From Trichoplax sp. H2 (taxonomy: Eukaryota > Placozoa > Uniplacotomia > Trichoplacea), in assembly GCA_003344405.1 (NCBI GenBank), contig NOWV01000039.1:472244-536243 (forward strand): a DNA stretch of 64,000 bases, written 5' to 3'. The translations under genes and the position numbers were made by a program. The notes beneath the pieces were generated by a model that saw only the letters and a list, made by a program, of their open reading frames with translations, had not been told where the DNA came from and made no database searches. The stretch's first letter is position 1; each line of letters begins with the position of its first letter. Positions 36,501-47,841 of the stretch are shown here, piece by piece.

Positions 36501-36789
36501 TATTTTCCTAATGTTGAATAGATGTAAGATCTAACGGTTAAGAACGAACCTCACAAAATTGGTTACCGATATTTTCTTGAAATTGTAGCCCGATGAAGTA
36601 AAGAAAGCTTGTACAATTTTTTGAACGAATGGAGCAATTGCTTTTAGTCGAATACTCTATATTAACGTAGACTTTCTTTGCAACTCCAAAAGGAATATAC
36701 GGAGAAATTAACCAAGCTCGTTGATGATGACCTTGATAACATATGGTGTATTTGCCGACCGTTTCGTTAAGAAATTTTGTATAAGCCCA
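33550..36789 (-). CDS. Eph-receptor-like transmembrane protein without kinase domain (5' end not found)
   Basis: Complement exons: 36550-36789, 35748-36210, 35525-35665, 34989-35393, 34526-34875, 34384-34444, 34042-34138, 33788-33872, 33625-33640, 33550-33599; 1908 nt in one frame. Order of parts: ephrin-binding-like jelly-roll domain (ending NVQVWYKVC), Cys-rich/sushi and EGF-like modules (CACKAGHELQNNICQ, CARCPTGMQNF), two FN3-type modules (the second beginning PADPPQRISVKIDKAFGVHV, with RWEPP and GVITGYRI), one membrane helix (TLPAIAIGVAFTLLVFSIL), then a tail of about 50 basic residues ending VQSV. Eph receptors normally carry a juxtamembrane region, tyrosine kinase, SAM and PDZ motif here; none is visible. 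A 16-nt microexon is needed near the end, so the tail is less certain than the ectodomain. The signal-peptide exon was not located. Likely a cell-contact receptor; ligand unknown. Confidence 0.7.
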
Positions 36790-36935
36790 CTAGAAATATA
36801 ATGTTGAAATCTTTTCTTAAAAAGTGTAATAAACCTGCAGAACTACGACCTATAATGCTACCAACTCAGTTTTTATAGCATTAATTTTGTAAATATTACA
36901 ATGTATATAGAGAGAGAATCTGTTGCAGTTTCTGT

Positions 36936-37292
36936 AGGTCAATCAAGACTATGCTATCGATTCTATCAAATACGGCACTTTAATTCTATATGATAATCGA
37001 CAGTGCCCAGTGACTTTTATGTTTGATGAATTTTTTATACTGCAAGGCTTGCAGTATCAAAATTACGACGTAGCGATATCGGTATATGGACGTATGGTAT
37101 ATTGGCATAGGTATAAAATAGGTGAATCGAGTTGTTATCATAGCAAACGGCAGATTGTTATCGACTTACATTTCCGAGATGACCAGGAGGGCTTGTGCAT
37201 GATTTCCACCCAGGCCAGCCCAAATTTGCTGCTTGATATTTATTCGTATCGAGTAAAAGTTCTAGACATTAAAAAATTAAACAAATTGAAAT
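36936..37292 (+). CDS. Orphan terminal exon, uncharacterised
   Basis: A good acceptor (TTGCAGTTTCTGTAG) at 36935 opens a 118-codon frame to TGA at 37290-37292. The peptide has coding-like composition and ordered hydrophobic spacing (VTFMFDEFFIL, YDVAISVYGRMVYWHRY, IVIDLHFRDDQEGLCMI, LLLDIYSYRVKVLDI). It looks like a beta-rich domain, but I do not recognise it. It lies just 5' of the first detected exon of the Eph-like gene, on the opposite strand. No upstream exon was identified, so it may be a gene fragment or the end of a gene whose earlier exons I missed. Confidence 0.35.
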
Positions 37293-39330
37293 GATAAAAT
37301 TATAACAGCCTTCTAGCAATATGTCCTGGTCGTATATCAATCACAACTGAGGAAAGCAGAACGCCAAGATAAGATAGTTTAATCTAATCGTTGTTAGACC
37401 AGCAGTTCTTCCGTATAATTACTAAACTGATTACTATATCGGCCAATGAATGCAATAACTTGAGTAACATCAAAGTTTACCTTTAGCAGCTAAGGTGTAA
37501 GAACTATGAACGAGCAGAAGATAGAAGAAAGCCGTAAAAGTCTTCATGCTTGACAGGAAATCAAATATGGTAGTACATCTAAGTTTTATAATGCTATAAA
37601 TTACGGGTTCAGTCCGAATTAAAATAAGCTATTTTTAGGTTATTTTAAACCCGCTTTTGTTACCGAATTGGTCACCATGCGTTATTTTAATGGCTCTGAA
37701 AGTATTTATGACGTAACATGCTAAATAACATATTGATCTATTCCTCTGATGAATTACAATTAAGGTAATGCAATTAGGTTTTGTAAATTAGATTCAATTT
37801 CATAGTTTTCGTATTCTATCAGCTACCATTATGATAGAATTTGAGTAGACCACTACAGCTGCAACGGTTCAATATTTAGAAACTTGATTTATCGTTGACG
37901 GCACAGTTATTGATCGACAAAGAGGAAAGCGCATCGCGTCTATGGTATACGCGAACGTAAGCGTATATTATTCTAGGCTACATGACATATCTAGCGATGA
38001 ATATTTACTACAATTTAGTTTGCAATAACTTATGAATAAACTAAAAATTATGTAGGTTAGGTTTCTTTTCGATTGAATTATTATTCGTTTAATTTTGTAC
38101 AGCCATTATAAGGCAATAATGAACAGTGCAAAGGGGAAGTAACGATATGTTATGTTGTCATATCTTTATTTTCCTGTCAAGGGCTGTTGATGTACGTAAT
38201 TGACGTTCGGAGAACTTTATTATGGGTAAACTTATCAAATACGTTCGAATATCGCATGTCGTAAAGAATACTCTCTAAGTTAAATAATATTCGCATGTAA
38301 CAATTAGTTCAATTATATTCGTATAAATCAATTTATGCTTATCTATATAAGACAGTAATGAAAATAATACTGGCGCATGGCGCTAGAATACTATCGATAA
38401 TAGCTAAAGAACTTAAATGGAAGCGCAAGGCTGATATTATTACCGCATTATCCATTAGTCTAGACTATTTGTAAGTGCATTTGCACTAAAATGGATAGAG
38501 GGTGCCGCATACTCAGTATAGCTCAAAGAAGCAGAGATGGATAAGTATGCTTATTATCTCATAGTGCCATACGAGTATAAAGCATGATAGGAATAAGGTC
38601 CGTGAGCTACTTCTGTCTGTTTCTCAATTTTCTTCACATATGAAGTTGTTCTCTAAACAAATTGCCTATCTACTGAGTCGCACCTCTTCCCATAGTTTAG
38701 GTCTAGCCTGCAGTTAGGAGCTATCGATACTCATTGCATAGCGCAGAGAGTAAGATCGAGCAAAGCGAGTGATGGCGGAGAGGTTTATAAAGAGTGTTTT
38801 ATATATACAGTCAGAAATGTTAAGATCTAAATGGAGATAGTGTCCCTGTGGCTAATTGAGTTAATGTTTTAGAAGTCTAGTAACTACGTAGTAACACCAT
38901 GGCGCGATTACTCATGGAGTATACAAAAGAGGGGTATTCATTTTCGTCTTGAGTAAAGTTTAAATAGGAAATTTAAAATATATTTTGGACAATTATATTT
39001 GTGACTATTTATATGCCTGTAATTACATCAACAAAGCCTCAATTTGTAGACTATGCACATAAAAAGCAATTTACGCAACAGTTTTGAGCAATAAAGTTGA
39101 TATTTCTGCTTACTGATTATACAGTATACTTTTTGTAAAGAAAGACTAAGATATATTTCTCTCTAACCTAGTGAATTCGTTTTGAAACGTGCCTATATGA
39201 GAATTGAAATGCAAGACGTTACACAATTTTAAAATTAAAATTTATAACATAAATTTGAAGTTGCTTAAAGTTAACTAAAGGTGAATTACAGATGATGATT
39301 ACGACTCCAAGACGATTTGATTAATCATAA
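37293..39330. other. Intergenic region, nothing recognised
   Basis: About 2 kb of AT-rich DNA. The missing 5' exon of the Eph-like gene may lie here on the complement, but I could not pick it out. No repeat array until the GATT simple repeat at 39331. Confidence 0.4.
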
Positions 39331-40262
39331 TTGATTGATTGATTGATTATTTATTTATTGAAGGGCACGCTCCAAATCAGGGATAGCTTGACTTCAATCA
39401 TAATGGATAGGGTACCTCTCGAATAGATACTCTAACCCACACAGAACTTTAATGAAGTATTCAAAAAGCATGTTATAAAATCAGATCTAGCATCTCTCGA
39501 ATAGCTACTCTAAACACTCGCATACCGCTTTCATTCCAGCCACTACAAGTACTGGTCGAACTAGAGATACTCGGAGTGCCATATACGATAGTTGTGCTTA
39601 ATAGCTTAGCAAAGTGTATACCATAAATCACGCATCCCTGATTTCAATCATGTTATAAAATCAGATCATGCACCTCTCGAATAGCTACTCTAAACACTCG
39701 CATACCGCTTTCATTCCAGTCATTGCAATTACTGGTCGAATCCCTCTCCTCCCTAGTGATACTTGGAGTGCCAAATCCGATACTTGTACTTGTACTTGAT
39801 ATAGCTTACAATCTTCAAAGTGTATGCTATAAATCACGCATTCCTTGACTTTAATCATGTTCTAAAATCAGATCTAGCACCTACTCTAAACACTCGCATA
39901 CCGCTTTCATTCCAGTCATTACAATTATTGATCGAATCCCTCTCCTCCCTAGTGATACTTGGAGTGGCATACAAGATACTTGTGCTTAATAGCTTACAAT
40001 CTTCAAAATATATGCTAGAAATCACGCATCCCTTGATTTCAATCATGTTTTAAAATCAGTCATGACTTAAAATCAGATCATGCACCTCTGGAATAGCTAC
40101 TCTAAACACTCGCATACCGCTTTCATTCCAGTCTTTACAAGTACCGGTCGAACCCTCTCCTCCCTAGTGATACTCGGAGTGGCATATACGATACTTGTGC
40201 TTAATAGCTTACAATCTTCAAAGTGTATGCTAGAAATCATGCATCCTTCGACTTCAATCAGA
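39331..40262. repeat. GATT simple repeat followed by ~180-215-bp tandem repeat, four to five copies
   Basis: ATTGATTGATTGATTGATTA at about 39331-39350 is followed by repeats. The block ACTCTAAACACTCGCATACC recurs at about 39506, 39686, 39883 and 40098 (spacings about 180, 197, 215). A more diverged copy lies near 39405-39470. Each unit also holds CACCTCTCGAATAGCT, TCTCCTCCCTAGTGATACT, GATACTTGT and AATCACGCAT. Length differences come from small internal insertions such as a duplicated TTGTAC. Open frames through it are by-products of the repeat. Confidence 0.75.
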
Positions 40263-40290
40263 ATGATTATTTTATATTTCGATGAGTACT

Positions 40291-41047
40291 AGCAACAATT
40301 AACGGTATTATTTTTGGGCAGTGTAACATTATGATCTTATATAGAAGATGCCTAGTATAGTAATATCCTAATATACGAATGCTTATCATATACCATTTAA
40401 GTACTGATTTGCATTACATTTATAATGTACGACATCATGACGACATATAGACGACATTATCTCAATCTCATCTAAAACCTATAAATACCCTTGCAAGCTA
40501 ACTCGTTAGTCAGTTCCTACGTTCCTGCTATCTCAAATACCTTATTTATAACAATCATATCATTGTTAGCCTATAACTTGTATCTCAATAAAATCCTTTA
40601 TACCTGCTATCATCGTCTACCTTAAAATACTCTACGCTACTTAAAGAAGAATTATTACAGACAGTGTTGCCTTAACCTATGGTAGCGGGCCATTAGTCTA
40701 GTTTGTGTTCTTTATTTTACATTAGCCTAGGTGTTCTACTTTGCCGGGAAAGTAGCAGGCTCGCGGTAGCAGATTCAAAGTCAACAAACTAGAGTACCCA
40801 ATACAAGTACTACACTTCGACATACGTTACCAATAAAGGGACAGCAACAATTAACAGTATTATTTTTGGACAGTGCTGCCTTAACCTACGATAGCGGGCC
40901 ATTAATCTCGTTTGTGTTCTTTATTGCACATTAGCCTAGGTGTTCTACTTTGCCGGGAAAGTAGCAGGGGATTCAAAGTCAACAAACCAGAGTACCCAAT
41001 ACAAGTACTACACTTGGACATACTGTACGTTACCAACACAGGGGTAA
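40291..41047. repeat. Tandem duplication of a ~200-bp unit; first copy split by a solo LTR
   Basis: Unit 1 is 40291-40321 plus 40660-40843; unit 2 is about 40844-41047. Shared blocks: CAACAATTAAC.GTATTATTT, GCGGGCCATTA, GTTTGTGTTCTTTATT, CATTAGCCTAGGTGTTCTA, and CTACTTTGCCGGGAAAGTAG (7-bp stem hairpin). They also share GAGTACCCAATACAAGTACT. Unit 2 preserves the uninterrupted insertion site. Confidence 0.8.
40322..40659. mobile_element. Solo LTR, 338 bp, with 5-bp target duplication
   Basis: Begins TGTAACATTATG and ends AATTATTACA, so it has TG...CA termini within a TGTAA/TTACA inverted pair. A TATA-like TATAAATAC at about 40480 and AATAAA at 40588-40593 lie in the + orientation, as in an LTR read left to right. 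Flanks are GGCAG (40317-40321) and GACAG (40660-40664), a 5-bp target duplication with one change. The duplicated unit at 40844 shows the empty site TTTTTGGACAGTG. No internal retrotransposon sequence is present, so it arose by LTR-LTR recombination. The superfamily cannot be told from the LTR alone. Confidence 0.85.
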
Positions 41048-41234
41048 AAGGTAAAATGGGTTCAACTACCATACAGTACCCTATGTTCAAGTGGGGACTA
41101 GTCCACGATGTTGGGGGGTTTTATTCCTCTTGTGTAAGCCAAATGTTATCAAGTCTTGTTTGAGCAATCGTACGAGCAGAACGCGGTCGTTGAAAGACGC
41201 ATGCGCATTTCAGCTCGTCCACTCCATAATACTT

Positions 41235-41470
41235 TGTACAGTAGGCCCAGCCATAATACAGTAACTCCGATTACTCAGATACTCAGCGTAAATAGGTTAA
41301 ACGATGATACATTATTCTAGGAGTCTGTACCTCAAATGTTATGAGATTATTCAAAGATACTGTACACTGAGTGTACAGTAATCGGAATCGACTGCTGTCC
41401 GTAAATTGACGCACAGTACAGTACACTGTCGACTACAGTACACTATACTGTAGTGTACAGTACAAAAAGA
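41235..41470. repeat. Pentamer (TACAG/CTGTA) island upstream of the SLC27A gene
   Basis: Repeated TACAG, ACAGTAC and CTGTA words in both orientations, with a palindromic run GTACACTGAGTGTACAG near 41362-41378 and a denser block at 41414-41464. It ends about 220 bp before the SLC27A start codon. Confidence 0.65.
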
Positions 41471-41689
41471 AACACTGTCACTTTCATCTCTGTGCAAGGG
41501 CTGCAAGCCATTTCGGCCATTTTCTCTCCATTGACAGCCATTCCTTTTTATTAATAAAAGCTTAATCTAAAAACGAAATTGCCATTGGATGGTGGAATAT
41601 TGTTGACGAGTGCGATATCAATTTATTTTCTAAAGGTCAATCCAATTTTTCGTTAGGGATCCTATCGTAATACGAAAATTAGCTTGATC

Positions 41690-44600
41690 ATGTTTTCAGC
41701 CATTGCAAGTTACTTTCAAGATCGTCCACTTTTGAAGGTATCGACTATTGCTGCTCCGGTGCTCTTAGCACATCAATGGTGCCAGTCTTCGTGCTTGTCT
41801 TTAACTTGTTTAGGTTTCTCGTTTTACTGGTGGTTGGAAGACATTATGGATTGCATATATGACAATAGGAAGAGACGCAAGGTAAGCTTTGCCAATACTT
41901 CTCCAACCGACATTCGGACAGTGTTTTAGTCTACATCCTATTGACCTCTTTCAAAACTTTCACTCCTTGACTCATGGAGAAATTTTTTTTGCTATTCCTC
42001 TACGTTGACGACGATCATCTAATTTTTTTTTTTTGCAATAAAAGTGACGTAAGTGTGGCCAATTTGTCCATATACCTTTTGACTGGACATTGTCCATTAA
42101 ATTGAATTAATCATATCATTTTTATTGATAACTGTAAAACGCCGCAAAGTATCAAAAGATTCTTTTCATGATAGTTTATTAGTGTGATACCAGTAAAAAA
42201 TTTCTTTATCTCATGATGAAATTCATCACTTTTGTACACCTAGAAACATTCAACAATATCGACAATATGGCATTAAAAGCATTGTATTGTAAACTCTGTA
42301 AGTGATCGGTTAATTTTGCTTCCCTTATTAGCTGTGATACTTGGCTCCTATTTCTGCTTAATTAATTCATTAATAAATATACCGTAATTAAAGTATTCGT
42401 GGGTTATTACATACTTTTTATAGATGGTTTAGTAAACATGGACAATACTGTAAACATAATTGGTTGAGTCAGCCGTGATCTTGCAGCACTGTTATAAACC
42501 AGATTGATTTGCAGATGATAACGATCCCAAAATGAGTTTGTTTTACAAATTGCCTTGATTATACTCAGTTGGTAAAATAGACTTTCTTAACTGGTTAAAT
42601 GTATTGAGGATATAGGGCAAGCTACTGATGAATCAAGATTTGGCTTCATTTGTAGCCATGCCAGATATCATCGTCGACCTATTTACTTTTTAGCTTTGTA
42701 GCTTTACCGCTTTCAATGAATTTACTTGAAGATTGAATCCATTAAGATCTAAACTTCACTTATAACGCGTGATCTAAGTCATATTAAGGCATCTTGTACC
42801 ACAAATGAGATATGTATTCTTAAAATATCTCTTTATGATGAACTAAATTTCTTCAATATCTCTAAAATGTCGTTAATTTCTTCTCAATTATAATTATTGA
42901 ATTAACAGGAATTATTATACCGGTAATTATAATATCGTATAATTCTTTTCGTATAGGGGGTTGTCATTTGTTATTCGCGGTCGCAGGAGAATACGTCAAC
43001 TACGAGACAAGCATGCTATTATAGCAGATGTCTTTTTGGAGAACGTCAGAAAAGATCCTAACAGGATTGCCTTCTATTACGAAGACCGTAGCTACACGTT
43101 TCAAGAAGCTGAAGATATGACCAACCAAGTTGCCCGATTCTTCAATAAGGTATTCAAAATTCAATTGAACCTATTATATTCATATTGATAATGATCATTT
43201 TATATCCATATGGCTATTTCAACAACTATCGTAACGACATTAGAATATGGGATTAATAGCTTATCAGTTGTAATTGCAGTACTACTAGAATGGCGTCTAA
43301 TGACGACTTCTAAGTAGGAAAGTAAACATGTATCTAGTAGAGTGCATAGTATAAACGTATGATGAAAGATGACTCTCTTTGACCAAGTTTGTAGCATTTT
43401 TTATAATTAACCTTTAGATGATCTTCATTTCACATTCTTATTCTTTATATTGGTATAACCAATTTCAGCTAGGTTATAAGAAGGGTGATGTTGTTGCATT
43501 ATATATGGAATCGTGCCCAGAATTTGTCATGATTTGGTTAGGTTTATCCAAATTGGGCGTTGTAACAGCTTTACTGAATCATAATTTACGTGCAAAGTCT
43601 TTGGCCCACTGTGTTAACGTTTCTCAATGCAGAGCTGTCATCTTTAGTGGCGACTTAGTTGATGCTATTGTTGAGATTCGTGATGAATTAGATTCGGAAA
43701 TGGCTTATTTTAGTTACCGTGAGCCAACAGCAATGGACAATATACCACAATACCAGGAGCTAACTACTGCATTTAATGGCTGTTCAAAAGAACCCTTGAG
43801 AGTCGAATATGACAGACAGTTTACTGGTAAAATATTCTCTATTGTAGCAAGATAGTACGTTTATAATATAACTAATAGATTTATAATTACCTATGGATTA
43901 ATCTCTTTGTGTTTTACATTCTTAAATTTTATTAGATCGATTGATATATATTTATACATCTGGCACTACTGGCTTGCCGAAAGCATCTGTTATTTCAAAT
44001 AGCAGGTAAGCCACTAGCGAATTATTGATATCTAACTATATATGCATAGCATACGCGAATTAAGGGATCACTTATGATGGAGAATTTATAATTTACATTT
44101 GCAATGACCCTGTGTAGGTATTTCTTTGCTACTACTGGCGTAGCTAGTCTGTTAAATATTGACAGTAAAGATACTGTATACTGTGCACTGCCAATATACC
44201 ATTCTGCCGGTGGAATGTTAGGCGTTGGTAGCTGCCTAATACATGGTGCCAGTTTGGCAATTCGCAAGAAATTTTCTGCCAGTCGATTTTGGGATGATTG
44301 CATTAAATATAACTGCACGGTAAGAGACGTGCTTTTGCCATTTTGTGAAATAGTTCTGAGGATTTCTTTACAGTAAAAATTGATATGACGATTGTCTATC
44401 ATCACGATAGGTTATACAGTATATAGGAGAAACTTGCCGTTACCTTCTTGCTCAGCCAGAGAAGCCGGTAGACAAACGTCATAAAGTTCGACTTGCTTTT
44501 GGAAATGGTTTAAGACGGAACATATGGCACGAATTTAAAGATCGATTTCAAATTGAGCAAATTGGAGAATTTTATGGATCAACTGAGGGCAATGCAAACT

Positions 44601-45358
44601 TGATAAACATAGATAATACTCCTTTTTCCGTAGGTTTTAACTCCGCATTAATTCCATGGGTTTATCCAGTACAATTAGTTAAAGTTGATAAAGCTACTGG
44701 TAAACCAATTCGAGGTAGCAACGGCCTGTGCATTATGTGTAAACCAGGTGAACCAGGCGAACTTATGGGTCGGATTGTTCAGAAAGATTTATCACGCCAT
44801 TTTGACGGATATGTTAACCAAGAAGCGACGAATAAGAAAATTGTTCGAGATGTGATGCGTAAAGGAGACTCATTTTTTGCAACTGGAGATATTTTAGTAA
44901 AGAATGAGCTTGGATATACTTTCTTTCTTGATCGAACCGGCGATACTTATAGATGGAAAGGAGAAAACGTTTCAACTACTGAAGTAGAATCGACCATTTT
45001 ATCAGTTGTTGGCTTTCGAGATGTAGCTGTTTATGGCGTTGAAGTTGGCAATTTAGAAGGAAAGGCTGGCATGGCAGCTGTTTCAGATCCTAATAATGAT
45101 CTTGATATGGAACATTTAAATCAAAGTCTAAAAAAGTCATTACCACCATACGCTAGGCCCCTTTTTATTAGGTTACTGCTTGCAATCGACCAGACATCGA
45201 CATTTAAACTAGCAAAGACAAGATTGAAAGCTGAAGGGTTTGATCCCAGTAAGGTTGATTCTGATAAATTATTCTATTTCAATAGTAGTGTAGGTCATTA
45301 CCAAACTTTAGACGGAGAAATATATAAGGCTATTCAATCAGGTTCGATCCGATTTTAG
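41690..45358 (+). CDS. SLC27A: Long-chain fatty acid transport protein / very-long-chain acyl-CoA synthetase (SLC27A family, FATP1/4-like)
   Basis: Exons: 41690-41881, 42957-43149, 43469-43826, 43936-44005, 44118-44319, 44411-45358; about 650 aa. The N-terminal exon has a hydrophobic segment and a Trp-rich stretch (FYWWLEDIMD). The AMP-binding signature YIYTSGTTGLPKAS spans exon 4. Family-specific blocks follow: PIYHSAGGMLGVG, IRKKFSASRFWDDCIKYNCT, EFYGSTEGN, GEPGELMGRIVQKD, and DRTGDTYRWKGENVSTTEVE (the VLACS/FATP motif). The enzyme makes acyl-CoA from long or very long fatty acids with ATP and so drives uptake; it sits in ER or plasma membrane. Exon 1 ends in phase 0 while exon 2 needs one spare preceding pair of bases, so that joint is off by one: a missed small exon, an indel, or a wrong border. 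Closest to human FATP1/FATP4. Confidence 0.92.
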
Positions 45359-47841
45359 TGAGTATCATGAAAGATGATGAGATAACTACGATTATCTTTA
45401 TCTTTGTATGTATAAATGTATGCTTGCAAGGTTAAGTTGCGTTTTTAGTATTGGTGGTAAATATCTTACCGCTTCCAGTCCTTTATTGTTATGCTATCGA
45501 AACTGCTACTCTGGTAATTTATTCACTGTCGAATGATTTTTCGAATCTCTAATTCTGTTTATCGAGTAGCAAGTGTGATGACTGGATATTCCCAAGTGTA
45601 GCCTGTACTAGTGATAATCTGAATTTAATATGATAAACATGCAGTACTGCTATTTGACAATTAATCTGGTCAAAAAAATATTTTTTAAAATCATTCGTAC
45701 AGTACCACTTAATTGTCAGTAACTTAAGCAAATTCTGTTTAGGGAACGTTTCTTTATAGACTTTATTAAAGTCATTGTATGTACACGAATCATTTATGTC
45801 TGTTATTAGCGGATCGATTTTAATATGGTTGTTTTAGATGAGTAAAATGCCAAGGAATGTGAGCTTGCACAAGCTCTTATTAGCTCAGTAAGGTTGCAGC
45901 TGAGAAAATTGTACTACGCAGAAATACTGCAGGGGTTTCACAATTTAGATTTTATAAAAATTTATAGCCTTGCAGTATAAATACATCCTATTGACATGCA
46001 AAACATGCACCATATGCTGGCTTGAGAGTAGAAATAAAATAGATCAAAAATGTGACTTATTTTTTAAATCTTTATTCTAATAATTCCTACGTGCACTTAT
46101 GTAATAGGTAACTTGTTCATAATTTATACTTATGTAATGATGGCAGTTAAGAGAGTTTTATAAATATGTAGAGTGAAGCGTGATATCGCAGTAATTTCAT
46201 TTCTTTTATCGGTTGCACGATTTGAGGACAGAGTAACGAGGTCGTCGAATAGTTTAGCTCGGTATATGCATCTACTAGTAGGCAGGAATTAAATTAATGA
46301 GAATACTTCGATAAGTCCCTTCTTTCTTAATGCAATATAATTTTTATTTCACTTTGAATGGATTACCATTGCTACATCATTTCCGTACAGCAATCAATGA
46401 TTAGCAAATACACAGATTTGAAAATTACTGTATAAGCTGAATACTTTAAGGCTATTACGTTTCATCAATGATTGATTTCATCTATAATTTTATGCTGTCC
46501 AATGCATTACAGTGCACATTATTTATATCCTAGGTTGTAGTGATACAGAGTATAATACCGTATACTTATATTTACAAGTTACCGTTGCTAGCTAAAGACT
46601 TTGTAGTCTTATTTCATTCTTAGATTGATTTACAACAAGGCCTAATTTAGATATTTAAATTACAATGTCATTCTCACTGCCAAATCTATAGGAAAATGTA
46701 GACTTATCTAAAGGAACAGATTTTACACTTGCGAGTAATTGTACTCGGGGTTAAACAGTACAACAATCTGACAATAGCGATTATTGTAAGTTTTCTATCA
46801 ATCGCCTGAGGTCAATATTTTTCAGCTATCGTTATAATTACGTTGACATGTAACTACATCGAACATCTATTGAGCGCCACCAAAACTTAGTTCTTGATTG
46901 ACTACCATCTACTATTTACCCACGATGTCAAATAAATATATCTATTATAATTAGAATGTAATAATTAACATGGCATCAAATGAACTTGTTGAATACCAGT
47001 CAAGTTAACACCCAATATGTAGCATTGTAATTATGCTAATTCGATCGATCAAAATAATAATGTTGCCATGGATTGCCAAGCATGGAATAAAGAATACAGG
47101 ACAATTGTTACCACGTTACAATATCAGTAAATCATTTGGCTGTTGTTATGGTGCTTCGGAATGTGATAAAAGTAATACTACGTCAGAGTAAATTATTCAA
47201 TAACCAAATCATGCATGTCTTCCTGTATGTACGTACATGAGAATTAAGAAAGGTCCGGTTTTAAAATTAGTATTGAATATCGATTAATATAAATGTATAG
47301 ACTATTATCTAACCCCATAATAGATAAACTGTTCGTTAAGAATGATAGTGCATGCTGCAACAGTGCAGAATTAGTCGTCGACACCAAGATATAGAAGGTC
47401 CTAATTATCCTGATTACGCTATATTCATACTAGTAGTAGTTATTGTTAAAACCGCAGAGTTTGCTTGTGTACCTACATTAGTTAAAGTTATACCTTTAAG
47501 CAACTAACTTGCGGCAAGTTGGACCATCAAAATTGCTCATTTTTAATTGGAGATATCTGATCTCTGTTGATATTTGACACTCTGCAATATTACTATTTTC
47601 ACGCCAACCACGAATTTTCATTAGCCAAATTTTATTAGTAACGTTATCTTATCCTGAAAAAAATTTTCAAAGTCTCCTTGGTCGAAAAATTTTACTGTAG
47701 TCGCTCAAGACGAGTTAATCCCATCGATATTGACAGATATAAACTGCCCAGAGTGATGATTAATCTTTTTTACTGAAAATTAATATAGAGGATTGTGACA
47801 GTGTTGGAAAATATAAACTCATTTTCTATCAAATTATTGCT
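45359..47841. other. Intergenic region, nothing recognised
   Basis: About 2.5 kb including the SLC27A 3' UTR and the 5' region of the next gene. No ordered repeats, pentamer island or convincing exon seen. Confidence 0.5.

Noticed and set aside
39820-40292. Several short frames in the 39-40 kb array
   Set aside because: Same peptide recurs in each repeat unit, with no splice context.
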